Assembly (NCBI GenBank): GCA_910577585.1
Contig: CAJTNN010000013.1
Span: forward strand, 3,923 to 67,922
Length of the DNA: 64,000 nucleotides
DNA from: an uncultured Muribaculaceae bacterium
Lineage (GTDB): Bacteria; Bacteroidota; Bacteroidia; Bacteroidales; Muribaculaceae
Reading direction: 5' to 3'
Made by a program: the position numbers and the translations under genes. Positions 8,915 through 17,039 of this stretch are shown piece by piece; within the stretch, counting starts at the first letter, position 1, and each line of letters starts with the position of its first letter. The notes beneath the pieces are model-generated. The model had not been told where the DNA came from. It was given only the letters and a program-made list of their open reading frames with translations, and did not search any database.

Positions 8915-10444
8915 TCAGTTGCGCGATTTGAGCGACTTTCGCGAGCCGGCATGCTGTGAGGCTTCCGACACCTCTTTAGCGAGTCGCTTCTCCTCTTTCT
9001 TCTCGCGGGCGGCTATCTTATTGACCTCAGCCACCCACTCTCGCGAGCCCTTCTGGAGTTTTGGATCGGGGCGGTCAGATTGTGTTTTGTCGGAGTTGCC
9101 GGCGTTTTTGGAGTCAGCCTTGGCAAGCACCGATTTGCGGTCGCCACCCTTTGATTTCTTTTCTTTCTTCTCTTTCTTTTCTTTCTTCTTGCTCTTTTTC
9201 TTATCCTTGCCGTCAGAGGCGGAGGCTTTGTCGACGGCCACTTCCGAGCCTGCGGGAGTCTCTACCTCGGGCTGCAGAGCCGCCATCTCGCCTGTGAATT
9301 CCTCGCGCACCTCAATGTGATTGACCTCTACATCGCGAGCCTCTGAGGCATTGCGGGCAGCCGCCGAGCGACGCCGACGCCCATCGGTGGCGTGGCGGGC
9401 ACGCTGCTGACTGCGGGTGGCGTTGAGGTTGGCATGACTGAGATCTTTCGAGTCGGAGGCCGCCGCACGCGACACTGCCACCATCTCCATCTCACGGTCG
9501 GCCGATGTGTTGCGTTCTTCGGCGATATATGTGTCGAAGAGGGCTTCGTCGGCTATCTCTTCGCCGGGGGTCGAGGCCACACTCAGCGAGCGCTCTTTCT
9601 CGGCACTGGTCTGCGAGGCGAGCATACGCTGCTTCTGCCGATAGTTCTGCTCATAGGTCTTCACGGCTTCGAAAATGGCTCCGGCAAGTTTGTCGACTCC
9701 GGCTTTCGATGACATGAATTTAGCTGACTCGGGATTGCAGATGAAGTCGAGCTCTATCAGCACCGAGGGCATCGATGTTGACCAAAGCACCCAGAATCCT
9801 GCCTGATGCACTCCGCGGTCCTTGCGCCCGGCCTGGCTTACAAGATTTTTCTGCACATTCTTGGCAAACCGGTGGCTCTGGCTGAGGTTGTTCTTCTGAG
9901 CCATCTCGAAGATGATGTATGATTCTACCTTATTGGGGTCGAATCCGCTATATTTCTGTTCGTAGCCATTCTCGAGCTCTATTACCGAGTTCTCACGCTT
10001 GGCTACCTGCAGGTTGGCGTCATCCTTATGCGGGCCCTGGGTGTAGACTGAGGCGCCGGCTACTGTCCGACGGTTCTTGTTCTTGGCATCTACCGAGTTG
10101 GTGTGAATCGAGATGAAGAGGTCGCCCTTGGCTTTGTTGGCGATGTCAGCTCGTCCTTGAAGCGACACAAAGGTGTCGTCGTCGCGGGTGTAGACGACTT
10201 TGGTGTTCTTCAGTTTCTTCTTGATGAGTTCGCCGAGGCGCAGGGCTACGGCGAGGTTGATATCTTTCTCGCGCGTGCCGTTGTCGATGGCTCCATGGTC
10301 TTTGCCGCCGTGGCCGGCATCGAGCACTACAGTGAAGGCTTTATCTTGCGCGGCAAGTGCTCGCGCAGGAACTCCGGCGATGAGAAGTATTCCCGCCACC
10401 AGCGCAAAAAGAAATGTATATTTGGTGATTCTTCGGATTATCAT
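8915..10444 (-). CDS. N-acetylmuramoyl-L-alanine amidase
   Basis: This Amidase_3 (AmiC-type) zinc enzyme cleaves the amide bond between MurNAc and the peptide stem during cell separation. The signal peptide spans about residues 1-31. Zinc ligands are visible as His45 (LDAGHGG), Glu59 (REKD) and His114 (SIHTNS), with catalytic Glu231 in VLIELDF. The catalytic domain ends near residue 265. The remaining ~240 residues form a low-complexity tail with a Lys block (about 425-450, KKKSKKKEKKEKKEKK) and a basic end. The tail has no recognised domain; cell-wall or nucleic-acid contact would be speculation. Confidence 0.92.
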   Translation of the reverse strand: MIIRRITKYTFLFALVAGILLIAGVPARALAAQDKAFTVVLDAGHGGKDHGAIDNGTREKDINLAVALRLGELIKKKLKNTKVVYTRDDDTFVSLQGRADIANKAKGDLFISIHTNSVDAKNKNRRTVAGASVYTQGPHKDDANLQVAKRENSVIELENGYEQKYSGFDPNKVESYIIFEMAQKNNLSQSHRFAKNVQKNLVSQAGRKDRGVHQAGFWVLWSTSMPSVLIELDFICNPESAKFMSSKAGVDKLAGAIFEAVKTYEQNYRQKQRMLASQTSAEKERSLSVASTPGEEIADEALFDTYIAEERNTSADREMEMVAVSRAAASDSKDLSHANLNATRSQQRARHATDGRRRRSAAARNASEARDVEVNHIEVREEFTGEMAALQPEVETPAGSEVAVDKASASDGKDKKKSKKKEKKEKKEKKSKGGDRKSVLAKADSKNAGNSDKTQSDRPDPKLQKGSREWVAEVNKIAAREKKEEKRLAKEVSEASQHAGSRKSLKSRN

Positions 10445-10572
10445 CAGTCAAGGTTATATATATAATATTGCACACTTAAGGTGGGCTTAACCATATATGA
10501 GTCAACTGATAATGGATTAAACCGCAGAAGCGGCCGACCAGTGTCGGCGCTCGCCTTATGGCGCACATCATG

Positions 10573-10580
10573 CAAAGTTA
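10573..10580 (-). promoter_or_regulatory. -7 element of the amidase gene
   Basis: CAAAGTTA on the plus strand is TAACTTTG on the minus strand, a perfect TAnnTTTG match. It gives a leader of about 125 nt. No convincing -33 TTTG was seen. Confidence 0.55.
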
Positions 10581-10671
10581 ACAATTTTTCCGCTTTATTT
10601 CAGACGTAATTGCAAAAAAATCGTCGGCTTGACCGTGAAATCTCCAATATAGCGGGGGGCCAGCACGTTAA

Positions 10672-11172
10672 GTGGATATGAAAGATTTTGCAGCTATTGA
10701 TTTTGAGACTGCCAATGGCAATCCATGCAGCATATGCAGCATCGGCATCGTGGTGGTGCGCGATGGCGTAATCACCGACCGCTTCTATCGTCTGGTGCAT
10801 CCGGTGCCTAATTATTATAACGCACGCAATGTGGCGGTGCATGGCATCCGGCCTGAGGATACTGAAGCTGAGGACACTTTTCCTGAGGTGTGGGCTGAGG
10901 CGGTGCAACTTATCGAGGGGCTGCCGCTCGTGGCTCATTGGAGCCGGTTTGACGAAGGTTGTCTGCGCGCAGCCCACAGCCGGTTTGAAATGCCCTACCC
11001 CGACTATGAATTCTTTTGCACCTGCACAGCTTCGCGACGCACATTCGGCAACCGTTTGCCCAACCACAAACTACCCACTGTTGCCCGAGCCTGTGGCTAC
11101 ATTCTTGAACATCACCATAATGCCATAGCTGACGCTGAGGCTGCAGCTCACATCGCTCTTAAAATTCTTTGA
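10672..11172 (+). CDS. DEDDh 3'-5' exonuclease (DnaQ/epsilon-like)
   Basis: This 166-aa exonuclease is of the DNA polymerase III epsilon superfamily and should trim DNA or RNA 3' ends. Motif 1 AIDFET supplies Asp10 and Glu12, motif 2 LVAHWSRFD supplies the next Asp, and HNAIADAE near the C-terminus supplies the His and last Asp of a DEDDh site. It is a stand-alone domain without a BRCT or polymerase part. ATG 10672 or ATG 10678 could be the start. It ends 1 base before the methyltransferase start, so the two are probably co-transcribed. Confidence 0.85.
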   Translation: MDMKDFAAIDFETANGNPCSICSIGIVVVRDGVITDRFYRLVHPVPNYYNARNVAVHGIRPEDTEAEDTFPEVWAEAVQLIEGLPLVAHWSRFDEGCLRAAHSRFEMPYPDYEFFCTCTASRRTFGNRLPNHKLPTVARACGYILEHHHNAIADAEAAAHIALKIL

Positions 11173-11173
11173 T

Positions 11174-12412
11174 ATGTCGACTGTAGACTGGGATTTCGTC
11201 AAGGCTAATCTGAATGCCGACCCGATGGCATTGCGGCTTAAGCATGGTCATGAGATGGAGGCGGCGATTATGCAGATTGAGTGCCGTCGCAAGTATGCGC
11301 GGAAGTTTCCGGAGTTGCTGTGCAGAATCCCTGAGTTCATGTTTCCTTCGCAACTTGCGGCCGAACAGGCTTCGCATGAGTGGGTGAGCATGTTGCATGC
11401 TGAATTGACTGCCTCCGACCCTACTCCGCATATCGACATGACGGGAGGACTCGGGCTCGATTTTATCCATATGGCTGCGCGTGGCAAAGATGACGGGGCT
11501 TCGGCTCTGGCTATTGAACTCGACGTTCTGAAGGCTGACACTTTGGCCGGGAATCTGCAGCTGGCATCGCTCTCCAAGGCTACGGTGATTAATGATGATT
11601 CACTGCAGGTGCTGCGAGGGATGGAGGATTGCTCGGCGGGATTGATATTCGTTGATCCTGCGCGGCGAGGCAGTGCCGATAGCCGGATATATGATCCTGC
11701 TGACTGCATGCCGGATGTGGTGGGGAATCTCTCAGAGATTCTGCGTGTGGGGCGCATCCTGATGGTGAAGAATTCGCCAATGCTTGATATTCACCGAGCT
11801 TTGCATATTTTCAAGCCGGTGAGCCATATCTATATTGTGAGCGTGCGCAATGAATGCAAGGAGGTGCTGGTTAGAATCTCGCCGGATGAACCCTTCGATG
11901 GCATTGACTGCATCAATATCTCCGATAGCTGTCATCGCACTACCCTGCATATCTCGGCTGAAGAGTGGCAAGAATTCTGCACCGACAGAACCCGCGCGGT
12001 CGCCGCTATCAGCTATGTAGAGTCGTCCCGTGCTCTCTCGCTTGACGAGGGGCCGCTCTATCTGCATGAGCCGGATGCTTCGGTGATGAAGACCGGAGCA
12101 TGGTCAATCTTAACGGCTAAGTTTGCGGAATACTCTCCGAGGAAGCTCTCGCCCAACTGCCATCTCTTTGTGACTCGCCGACCGATTACGGACTTTCCGG
12201 GCCGCGTGATTTGCATCGATTCAATCCCCGACAAACGTGCGCGCAAGGCTTTGAAGGGGCGACGCATCAACACAGTCTGCCGCAACTATCCCCAGCGGGC
12301 CGACAAACTCGCCTCCACCCTGCAACTGAAACCGGGCACCACCGACTACCTCTACGGCGCCACCGTAGGCCCCGAAGAAACCCCTATTCTGCTCCTGGGC
12401 CACCAACTCTGA
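11174..12412 (+). CDS. THUMP-like class I SAM methyltransferase (PG_1098 type)
   Basis: The 412-aa protein resembles Porphyromonas PG_1098-type proteins, which combine a Rossmann methyltransferase domain with a THUMP-like C-terminal domain and are presumed RNA methyltransferases. DMTGGLGLDFIHMA (about residues 95-108) is the SAM-binding loop, and IFVDPARRG (about 159-167) is the motif IV-like catalytic loop. The C-terminal ~100 residues fit the THUMP-like fold with an RNA-binding basic patch (KRARKALKGRRI). The actual substrate is unknown. It follows the exonuclease with 1-base spacing. Confidence 0.82.
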   Translation: MSTVDWDFVKANLNADPMALRLKHGHEMEAAIMQIECRRKYARKFPELLCRIPEFMFPSQLAAEQASHEWVSMLHAELTASDPTPHIDMTGGLGLDFIHMAARGKDDGASALAIELDVLKADTLAGNLQLASLSKATVINDDSLQVLRGMEDCSAGLIFVDPARRGSADSRIYDPADCMPDVVGNLSEILRVGRILMVKNSPMLDIHRALHIFKPVSHIYIVSVRNECKEVLVRISPDEPFDGIDCINISDSCHRTTLHISAEEWQEFCTDRTRAVAAISYVESSRALSLDEGPLYLHEPDASVMKTGAWSILTAKFAEYSPRKLSPNCHLFVTRRPITDFPGRVICIDSIPDKRARKALKGRRINTVCRNYPQRADKLASTLQLKPGTTDYLYGATVGPEETPILLLGHQL

Positions 12413-12736
12413 CCCTACCGCATCCTCGCTCAGACACCATATGCCAGCACCCACAGCAAGATAGATAAATGATAGTAATATAGTTGACTGCAATTAATAA
12501 ACCTATTGCTGCAAGTCCGGGGCGATGGAGTCCAAGAGGCTGAAACGTTACATGCCAGCTGAATGGCCACACATTTCTCTTAGAAACTGTTTAAATTTAA
12601 CAATGGTTAAGTTTGAGAGGATTTTTTGAGGAATTTTTCAATCTGGACGAGGGAGTTTAGCAGGATAAACAACTATGGGTGATGTACAGCTATCCACTGA
12701 GCAACAAAGCAAGAGTAGCCACATACTTGAATAAGA
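12413..12736. other. Intergenic region with repeat copy 1 and AT-rich segment
   Basis: No gene is seen. It contains repeat copy 1 (about 12460-12555), followed by an AT-rich stretch (12580-12690: AGAAACTGTTTAAATTTAAC, then GAGGATTTTTTGAGG) that looks like the end of a dispersed element. The toxin-antitoxin stop codon is at the right edge. Confidence 0.5.
12460..12555 (+). repeat. Imperfect direct repeat, copy 1 (left of TA module)
   Basis: The segment shares GATAGATAA, GTTGACTGCAATT (12483-12495), ACCTATTGCTG (12501-12511), GGGGCGA and GAGGCTGA with 13583-13690 in the same order and orientation. It is more diverged in its right half than copy 2. Confidence 0.75.
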
Positions 12737-13003
12737 TTATCCAACGGTTACTATTGGTTGGCCAAAGAATGAGGACAGCATACCGAGGGTAGCAATAGTG
12801 AAATTGTGCTGTCCGCTCAACCACTTGGTAATTTCGCTCGGTCGACGACCAAGTGCATCAGCAAATTGCTTCTTTGATAGTCCACGCTCGTTCATCAGCT
12901 CCCAGATACGGTCAGAAATTTCAAATGAAAGTTCGGTTTCATTCTTTATAGGCTCTGGAATTTTACCGAGCATTTCTTCGAGAGATTTGGCAGTGCGTTT
13001 CAT
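12737..13003 (-). CDS. XRE-family HTH antitoxin (HigA-like)
   Basis: The 88-aa protein has a Cro/C1-type helix-turn-helix at about residues 40-75 (LSKKQFADALGRRPSEITKW). It begins inside the stop of the upstream toxin-like gene (ATGA overlap, 13000-13003), the usual HigBA order with toxin first. It probably neutralises the toxin and represses the shared promoter. An inverted repeat beside the -7 element (13509-13534) is a candidate operator. Together with its partner it sits between two imperfect direct repeats, consistent with recent gain. Confidence 0.85.
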   Translation of the reverse strand: MKRTAKSLEEMLGKIPEPIKNETELSFEISDRIWELMNERGLSKKQFADALGRRPSEITKWLSGQHNFTIATLGMLSSFFGQPIVTVG

Positions 13004-13470
13004 AACTCAAAAATATTGTCGGTTTCTATTGTCGACTCAGTAATTGTCACAGAGCCGTCATTAAGACCATCATTTAAAAGTTGCTCAAACTTCTGTAAGG
13101 TCATAACATATGCTTGCAAGTTGGCATCTTCCTCGTATGTGCGCGTTTTCTTAACTCCGCCATTCCCGAGAATAAGAATTTTATCAGAAAGGCGCAGACA
13201 GTACAAGCGGAGTTTTGAAACAAATACAGGCAACGCCACAACGGAGTCGTTAATCTTCCCCTCACGTCGGAAGTATCGCTCTTTTGCCCCTGTACGGGAA
13301 ATTCGTGATACGACTGCTGCAATACGCGAGTAATCCTCGCTATATTCTGCATTGTCTATGAATTTGGAAATAAATTTTTCAAATTCACTCTCGGTATCGC
13401 GGAGGAATTGCAAAGTATATATTGTGCAATTCTCCCCCTCATTAATAAGGTAAAGTTCAACTTCGTTCAT
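13000..13470 (-). CDS. Putative HigB/RelE-like toxin
   Basis: The 156-aa protein is recognised by context and by its C-terminal half. KLRLYCLRLSDKILILGNGGVKKT (about residues 85-108) resembles the strand-rich core of HigB/RelE mRNA interferases, where a short Arg-Leu-Tyr strand is followed by an LxxG/KKT turn. The N-terminal ~80 residues are less typical. It is the first gene of a two-gene unit with an XRE antitoxin (4-base overlap). Toxin activity is inferred; a nuclease residue set cannot be assigned by eye. The spacer bases around it are AT-richer than the chromosome genes nearby. Confidence 0.65.
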   Translation of the reverse strand: MNEVELYLINEGENCTIYTLQFLRDTESEFEKFISKFIDNAEYSEDYSRIAAVVSRISRTGAKERYFRREGKINDSVVALPVFVSKLRLYCLRLSDKILILGNGGVKKTRTYEEDANLQAYVMTLQKFEQLLNDGLNDGSVTITESTIETDNIFEL

Positions 13471-13495
13471 TTTGTACTATGTTTCTTATATAACG

Positions 13496-13534
13496 CAAAT
13501 ATACGATAAAAATTTCACTTTTGAATGAAATTTT
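13496..13534 (-). promoter_or_regulatory. Promoter and candidate operator of the TA pair
   Basis: CAAATATA (13496-13503) is TATATTTG on the minus strand, 25 bases upstream of the toxin ATG. Immediately upstream lies a perfect 9-bp inverted repeat, AAAATTTCA (13509-13517) with TGAAATTTT (13526-13534), a plausible HigA operator across the promoter. Confidence 0.6.
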
Positions 13535-13582
13535 GAAGTTCTATTTACCATTACAGTCGCTGTTGATTTGCATCATCGTCTC

Positions 13583-13690
13583 GATAGATAACTTATAATT
13601 AGATGGTTGACTGCAATTGACAGACCTATTGCTGAAGGTCGGGGCGAGGGCTCCCCTCATCCCAGGAGGCTGACGCATTGCCAGTCCACT
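13583..13690 (+). repeat. Imperfect direct repeat, copy 2 (right of TA module)
   Basis: It matches copy 1 over about 95 bases (GTTGACTGCAATT at 13606-13618, ACCTATTGCTG at 13624-13634). Its GC-rich core at 13638-13676 matches the inverted copy at 21416-21454 at 35 of 39 positions. Confidence 0.75.
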
Positions 13691-13748
13691 CAGGCGTTAC
13701 CAGTTGACTCTGGCATCAGTCGTCTTGAGGCGGCAAGCGCTGGGAAAT

Positions 13749-13783
13749 AAGAATGGCACTCTTGGATAGGGAGTGCCATTCTT
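13749..13783. terminator. Strong hairpin after the FadL-like gene
   Basis: A perfect 13-bp stem (13749-13761 with 13771-13783, AAGAATGGCACTC arm) encloses a 9-nt loop. It lies ~100 bases past the stop of the leftward porin gene; the minus strand continues TATTTCCC. Confidence 0.65.
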
Positions 13784-13883
13784 TGTTGCAGTTATTTAAA
13801 GTGTTGCGGATCTTGCGATGCCATCTTAGGGAGAGCGCTGAAGTGCGCTTATTGGAGCGCTGAGGTGCTCTGCCTCTTGCTGC

Positions 13884-15527
13884 TCAGAATTTGTAGCCGA
13901 CTGAGAGCACCACTTGGTTTGATGTGAAGTTGACATCTGCCGAGGGGGCCTTGACCGAGCTGGAGGGATCGGAGGGGAAGGCGTGCCATTTGGCTGACTG
14001 CTGCTTGTGCACATAGGCCAGGTCGGCATAGAAGCCTCCGGTGCGGTAGCCAAGTCCGGCGGTGTAGTAGTTGGTGGTGTTGTCGAAGCTGTAATCGGCC
14101 ATGGTGCCGGAGGTGTAGATATCCTCATGTCCCTCGGCTGTGGCTGAATGCACCGGTGAGGATACATTTGCATAACCGGCTCTGAGACTGAACTTGTTGG
14201 TCACACGGAACTCCGCACCCACACGCAGCGTGTTCTGATTCTTATAGTAGGTGCTTATATCCTCATTGACATAGTAGTAGCTGTTGTAGTCAAGAGGCAG
14301 ACCTGGATTGTAGTAGCTGTTGTAGAGATAGGCCGGATCCTTGAAGTGCATCTTCGAGGTCTGGGTCCATTCGTAATCAGCCGATATTATCAGACGGTTG
14401 CCGATGACTCCGGCGGCCGATACAATCACATGCCATGGCGAGCGATAGCGCAGGTCGTTGTAGGCCAACATATCATTGTTGGTATACTGCGAATTAGCTA
14501 TCTCTCCGTTGTAGGAGTAGGTGGTGTTGGCACCGAAGGTCTGCGTGAGATTGTAGTAGGTGGGTGTATGGAACGCCACACCTACGCGGAATTCCTGAAT
14601 CGGGCGGAATATAAGACCTAACTTATATGCAAAGCCTGTGCCCTGCATATTGTAGTAGTTGTTGATACTCCACACCGATGAGGTCTGCTGCACACCCTGG
14701 TCGCTCTCTACATATGCGTTATCAAGGCTTTCGGAATAATATGCGTTACGGGTGTAGTTGAGACTTGTGATATCGAAGTCCATGCCCCAGTACACCACAT
14801 TGCCGAAGTTGCCGCCGATTGCGATGTTGAATGAGTCTACGCCACCCTTCTCATTGATATTATAGATGGCCTCGCCCGTAGTGCCGTCGCCAAACTGCCC
14901 CTTCCAGATGGGCGAATCGGGATCACCCTCCGGATTTATAAGATATGAGTCATATCCTAAAATCGAGATCCAGGGGGCGGCATATCCGCCGTCGTTGGGA
15001 TTGTAGGGGTCGAAGAAGTCGGTGGTGGTGACATCACCCACAGTGACACCTTCGGAGTTTGACACCCCGGCCATCCAGTTGGTCATCGACTGCTGAATCG
15101 GACCGAGTGAACCTGAATAGGAGCGGTTGAACGAGGCTGTCTTATTATAGGTGAAACCGAAATTCAAGTTTGGCACCGCGCTGCTCGGAAGGCGCAGGGT
15201 GAGCACGCCGCCGATGTTATTGAGCAGAAACTTTGTCTGATTTGTGCGGTAGTTACCAGCCGCAGAGCTTGACAGAGCGCTCTGGAAGTCGAGGTCGACG
15301 GTGAGGCCCACCTCATTGTTGCGATAGACGCCGATACCGGCCGGATTCTGCGATAAAGTAGTGAGATCGCCACCGAGGGCGCCGAATGCGCCACCCATCG
15401 ACATGAAGCGCGCTGTGCCCTTCATATCCTGACGTCCGAGACTCATGGCATCCATGGCACTCTGTGCCATCAGCGGCGAGGTTGCCCCCGCCGCCATGAG
15501 TAGCAGCATTAATGACTTATAGTTCAT
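13884..15527 (-). CDS. OmpP1/FadL-family outer-membrane protein
   Basis: FadL-like proteins form outer-membrane beta-barrels that pass hydrophobic molecules such as fatty acids. The 547-aa protein has a signal peptide (about 1-21, ending PLMAQ) and a mature N-terminal region containing GGAFGALGGDLTTLSQNPAG, the conserved FadL-type hatch segment. Aromatic-rich beta-strands follow, ending in VVLSVGYKF with the terminal Phe of outer-membrane proteins. It starts 33 bases after the Gly/Trp-rich gene and is probably its operon partner. The substrate is unknown. Confidence 0.88.
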   Translation of the reverse strand: MNYKSLMLLLMAAGATSPLMAQSAMDAMSLGRQDMKGTARFMSMGGAFGALGGDLTTLSQNPAGIGVYRNNEVGLTVDLDFQSALSSSAAGNYRTNQTKFLLNNIGGVLTLRLPSSAVPNLNFGFTYNKTASFNRSYSGSLGPIQQSMTNWMAGVSNSEGVTVGDVTTTDFFDPYNPNDGGYAAPWISILGYDSYLINPEGDPDSPIWKGQFGDGTTGEAIYNINEKGGVDSFNIAIGGNFGNVVYWGMDFDITSLNYTRNAYYSESLDNAYVESDQGVQQTSSVWSINNYYNMQGTGFAYKLGLIFRPIQEFRVGVAFHTPTYYNLTQTFGANTTYSYNGEIANSQYTNNDMLAYNDLRYRSPWHVIVSAAGVIGNRLIISADYEWTQTSKMHFKDPAYLYNSYYNPGLPLDYNSYYYVNEDISTYYKNQNTLRVGAEFRVTNKFSLRAGYANVSSPVHSATAEGHEDIYTSGTMADYSFDNTTNYYTAGLGYRTGGFYADLAYVHKQQSAKWHAFPSDPSSSVKAPSADVNFTSNQVVLSVGYKF

Positions 15528-15560
15528 AGTTAGTATCTTTCTGAAGTTGACGTATGCTGA

Positions 15561-16763
15561 TTATCTGTGGCCGCCACGGCTTACGCCGCCGCCACCGCCG
15601 CCACCTGACGATCTGTGACCACCGCCGCCACCGAAGCTGCCCGATGAGCTACGCGATGAGCTGCCAGATGAAGTTGAGCGAGTGGAGGTAGATGTGGTGT
15701 TGCGATATGTGCGGTTGGAGTTGGATTCGGTGCGCTGCGTGGTGGTCTGACGCTGGGTGGTGCCGCTTGTGCGGTGGCCACCGTTGCCGGTGCTGACGCT
15801 GCTGTTGTTGCTGCGGGTGCTGCGATTGATGCGGATTCCACCGGTGTTGTCGCGGTTGGTAGTGGTGGTTGTGGCATTCGAGTTGCCGCGGTAAGCTCCC
15901 TGACCCTGCACGCGGTGTCCGCCATTGCTGATGGTAGTGCCTGAGGCATGGTTGCCTGACGCGGGGGCATTCGAGCCGGGACGTGAGGCGACTGTGCCTC
16001 CCGGACGGCGGTTGCCGTTATAATTACCACCGGGGCGGGCAGCGGTGCTCCATCCCGGACGCATCCCTACCGGGCGGTTGCCGTTAGGACGATAGTTGGC
16101 ATAGTTCCAACCCGGGCGCGGCGGACGACCGACAGGGCCACCCCATGCAGGTCCGCCCCAACCCCAGCCCCAGCCGGGCGAGCATGCCGGACCCCAACCG
16201 GGTCCCCAGCCCCATGACGGTCCCCAACCCCACGACGGACCCCAGCCGGGTCCACCCCAGCCCCAGGTCCACGACGGGCTCCACCAGGGATTACCCCATG
16301 CCCACGACCATGACCAGCCGCCGGGCATAGTATCCCAGATATACCAGTTGCCCCAGCGCGAGGGGATATAGCTCACATATGGGCCAAATGAGGGGAGGCC
16401 GTTTATGTTGTATTCGATGTTGACATTGCCATACGAGTTTTCGAGTACATCGGCAAGAAGGTCGGCATTGTCTACGACGATAGTGGGATTGTAATACTTC
16501 TGTATCTCTGTAGTATATACAAAATCCGGGTCAGTCTCCGCACGCACGCCGATAGTGTCTACCGGCGAGGCATAGTACTGACCGCGACGATTGTAGTCAT
16601 CCACATTCTGATTCTGGAAATCAGGATCGTAGTATGAACGCGCTGACGACGAAGAGGTCGAGGCCGACTTCTTCGGATTATAGTAGATATCATCCTCAAT
16701 CTGCGCCATAACGGGCGTTACGCCCATGAGAAGAATTGAGGCAAGTAGCAGATGGTTTCTCAT
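15561..16763 (-). CDS. Secreted Gly/Trp-rich repeat protein
   Basis: The preferred start MRNHLLLASILL gives a 400-aa product with a signal peptide ending near VMAQ; an upstream in-frame ATG at 16832 would bury that signal. After a folded-looking region (about 20-150) come tandem WGWGP-type repeats (about 150-205), then Arg/Gly/Asn/Ser-rich sequence and a terminal poly-Gly/His tail. I recognise no catalytic domain. It is probably exported and associated with the envelope. It lies 33 bases upstream of the FadL-like gene, so both are likely transcribed together. The low complexity makes homology assignment unsafe. Confidence 0.7.
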   Translation of the reverse strand: MRNHLLLASILLMGVTPVMAQIEDDIYYNPKKSASTSSSSARSYYDPDFQNQNVDDYNRRGQYYASPVDTIGVRAETDPDFVYTTEIQKYYNPTIVVDNADLLADVLENSYGNVNIEYNINGLPSFGPYVSYIPSRWGNWYIWDTMPGGWSWSWAWGNPWWSPSWTWGWGGPGWGPSWGWGPSWGWGPGWGPACSPGWGWGWGGPAWGGPVGRPPRPGWNYANYRPNGNRPVGMRPGWSTAARPGGNYNGNRRPGGTVASRPGSNAPASGNHASGTTISNGGHRVQGQGAYRGNSNATTTTTNRDNTGGIRINRSTRSNNSSVSTGNGGHRTSGTTQRQTTTQRTESNSNRTYRNTTSTSTRSTSSGSSSRSSSGSFGGGGGHRSSGGGGGGGVSRGGHR

Positions 16764-17039
16764 AACACTATGTTTTATGCAGGTTGAAATTCGATTGTCA
16801 GTATCCAAGCTATATGCGGCCCGGCATGACACAATCTGCCTTGATTATATAACACCGCAATCGGCCGGAAGTTGGAATGATCTTGAGATTGCTTTGACTT
16901 TTATGTTTTCGAAGTTGCTTAAGCAACTACTTCATGTAAATAGAATCTACAACCTCTTTATTTATTGACACAATCGCAATAAAATGGTTTAATCTATCTA
17001 CTTAAGTATATCGGGTTCCAATTTCCTACATCACCTGAT

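Larger units (their letters stand above)
13471..13883. other. Intergenic region right of the TA pair
   Basis: It holds the TA promoter and operator, repeat copy 2 and the terminator of the FadL-like gene. Near 13830-13870 there are two GAGCGCTGA direct copies of 9 bases. No coding sequence is supported. Confidence 0.5.

Noticed and set aside
12483..12555. tRNA-like segment in repeat copy 1
   Set aside because: No T-loop GTTCRANYC sequence and no acceptor pairing; it is part of a dispersed repeat.
16905..16935. TTGCTTAAGCAA palindrome with GCAACTACTT as a second MITE copy
   Set aside because: Only about ten bases match the element at 19748-19944, too little to call a copy.
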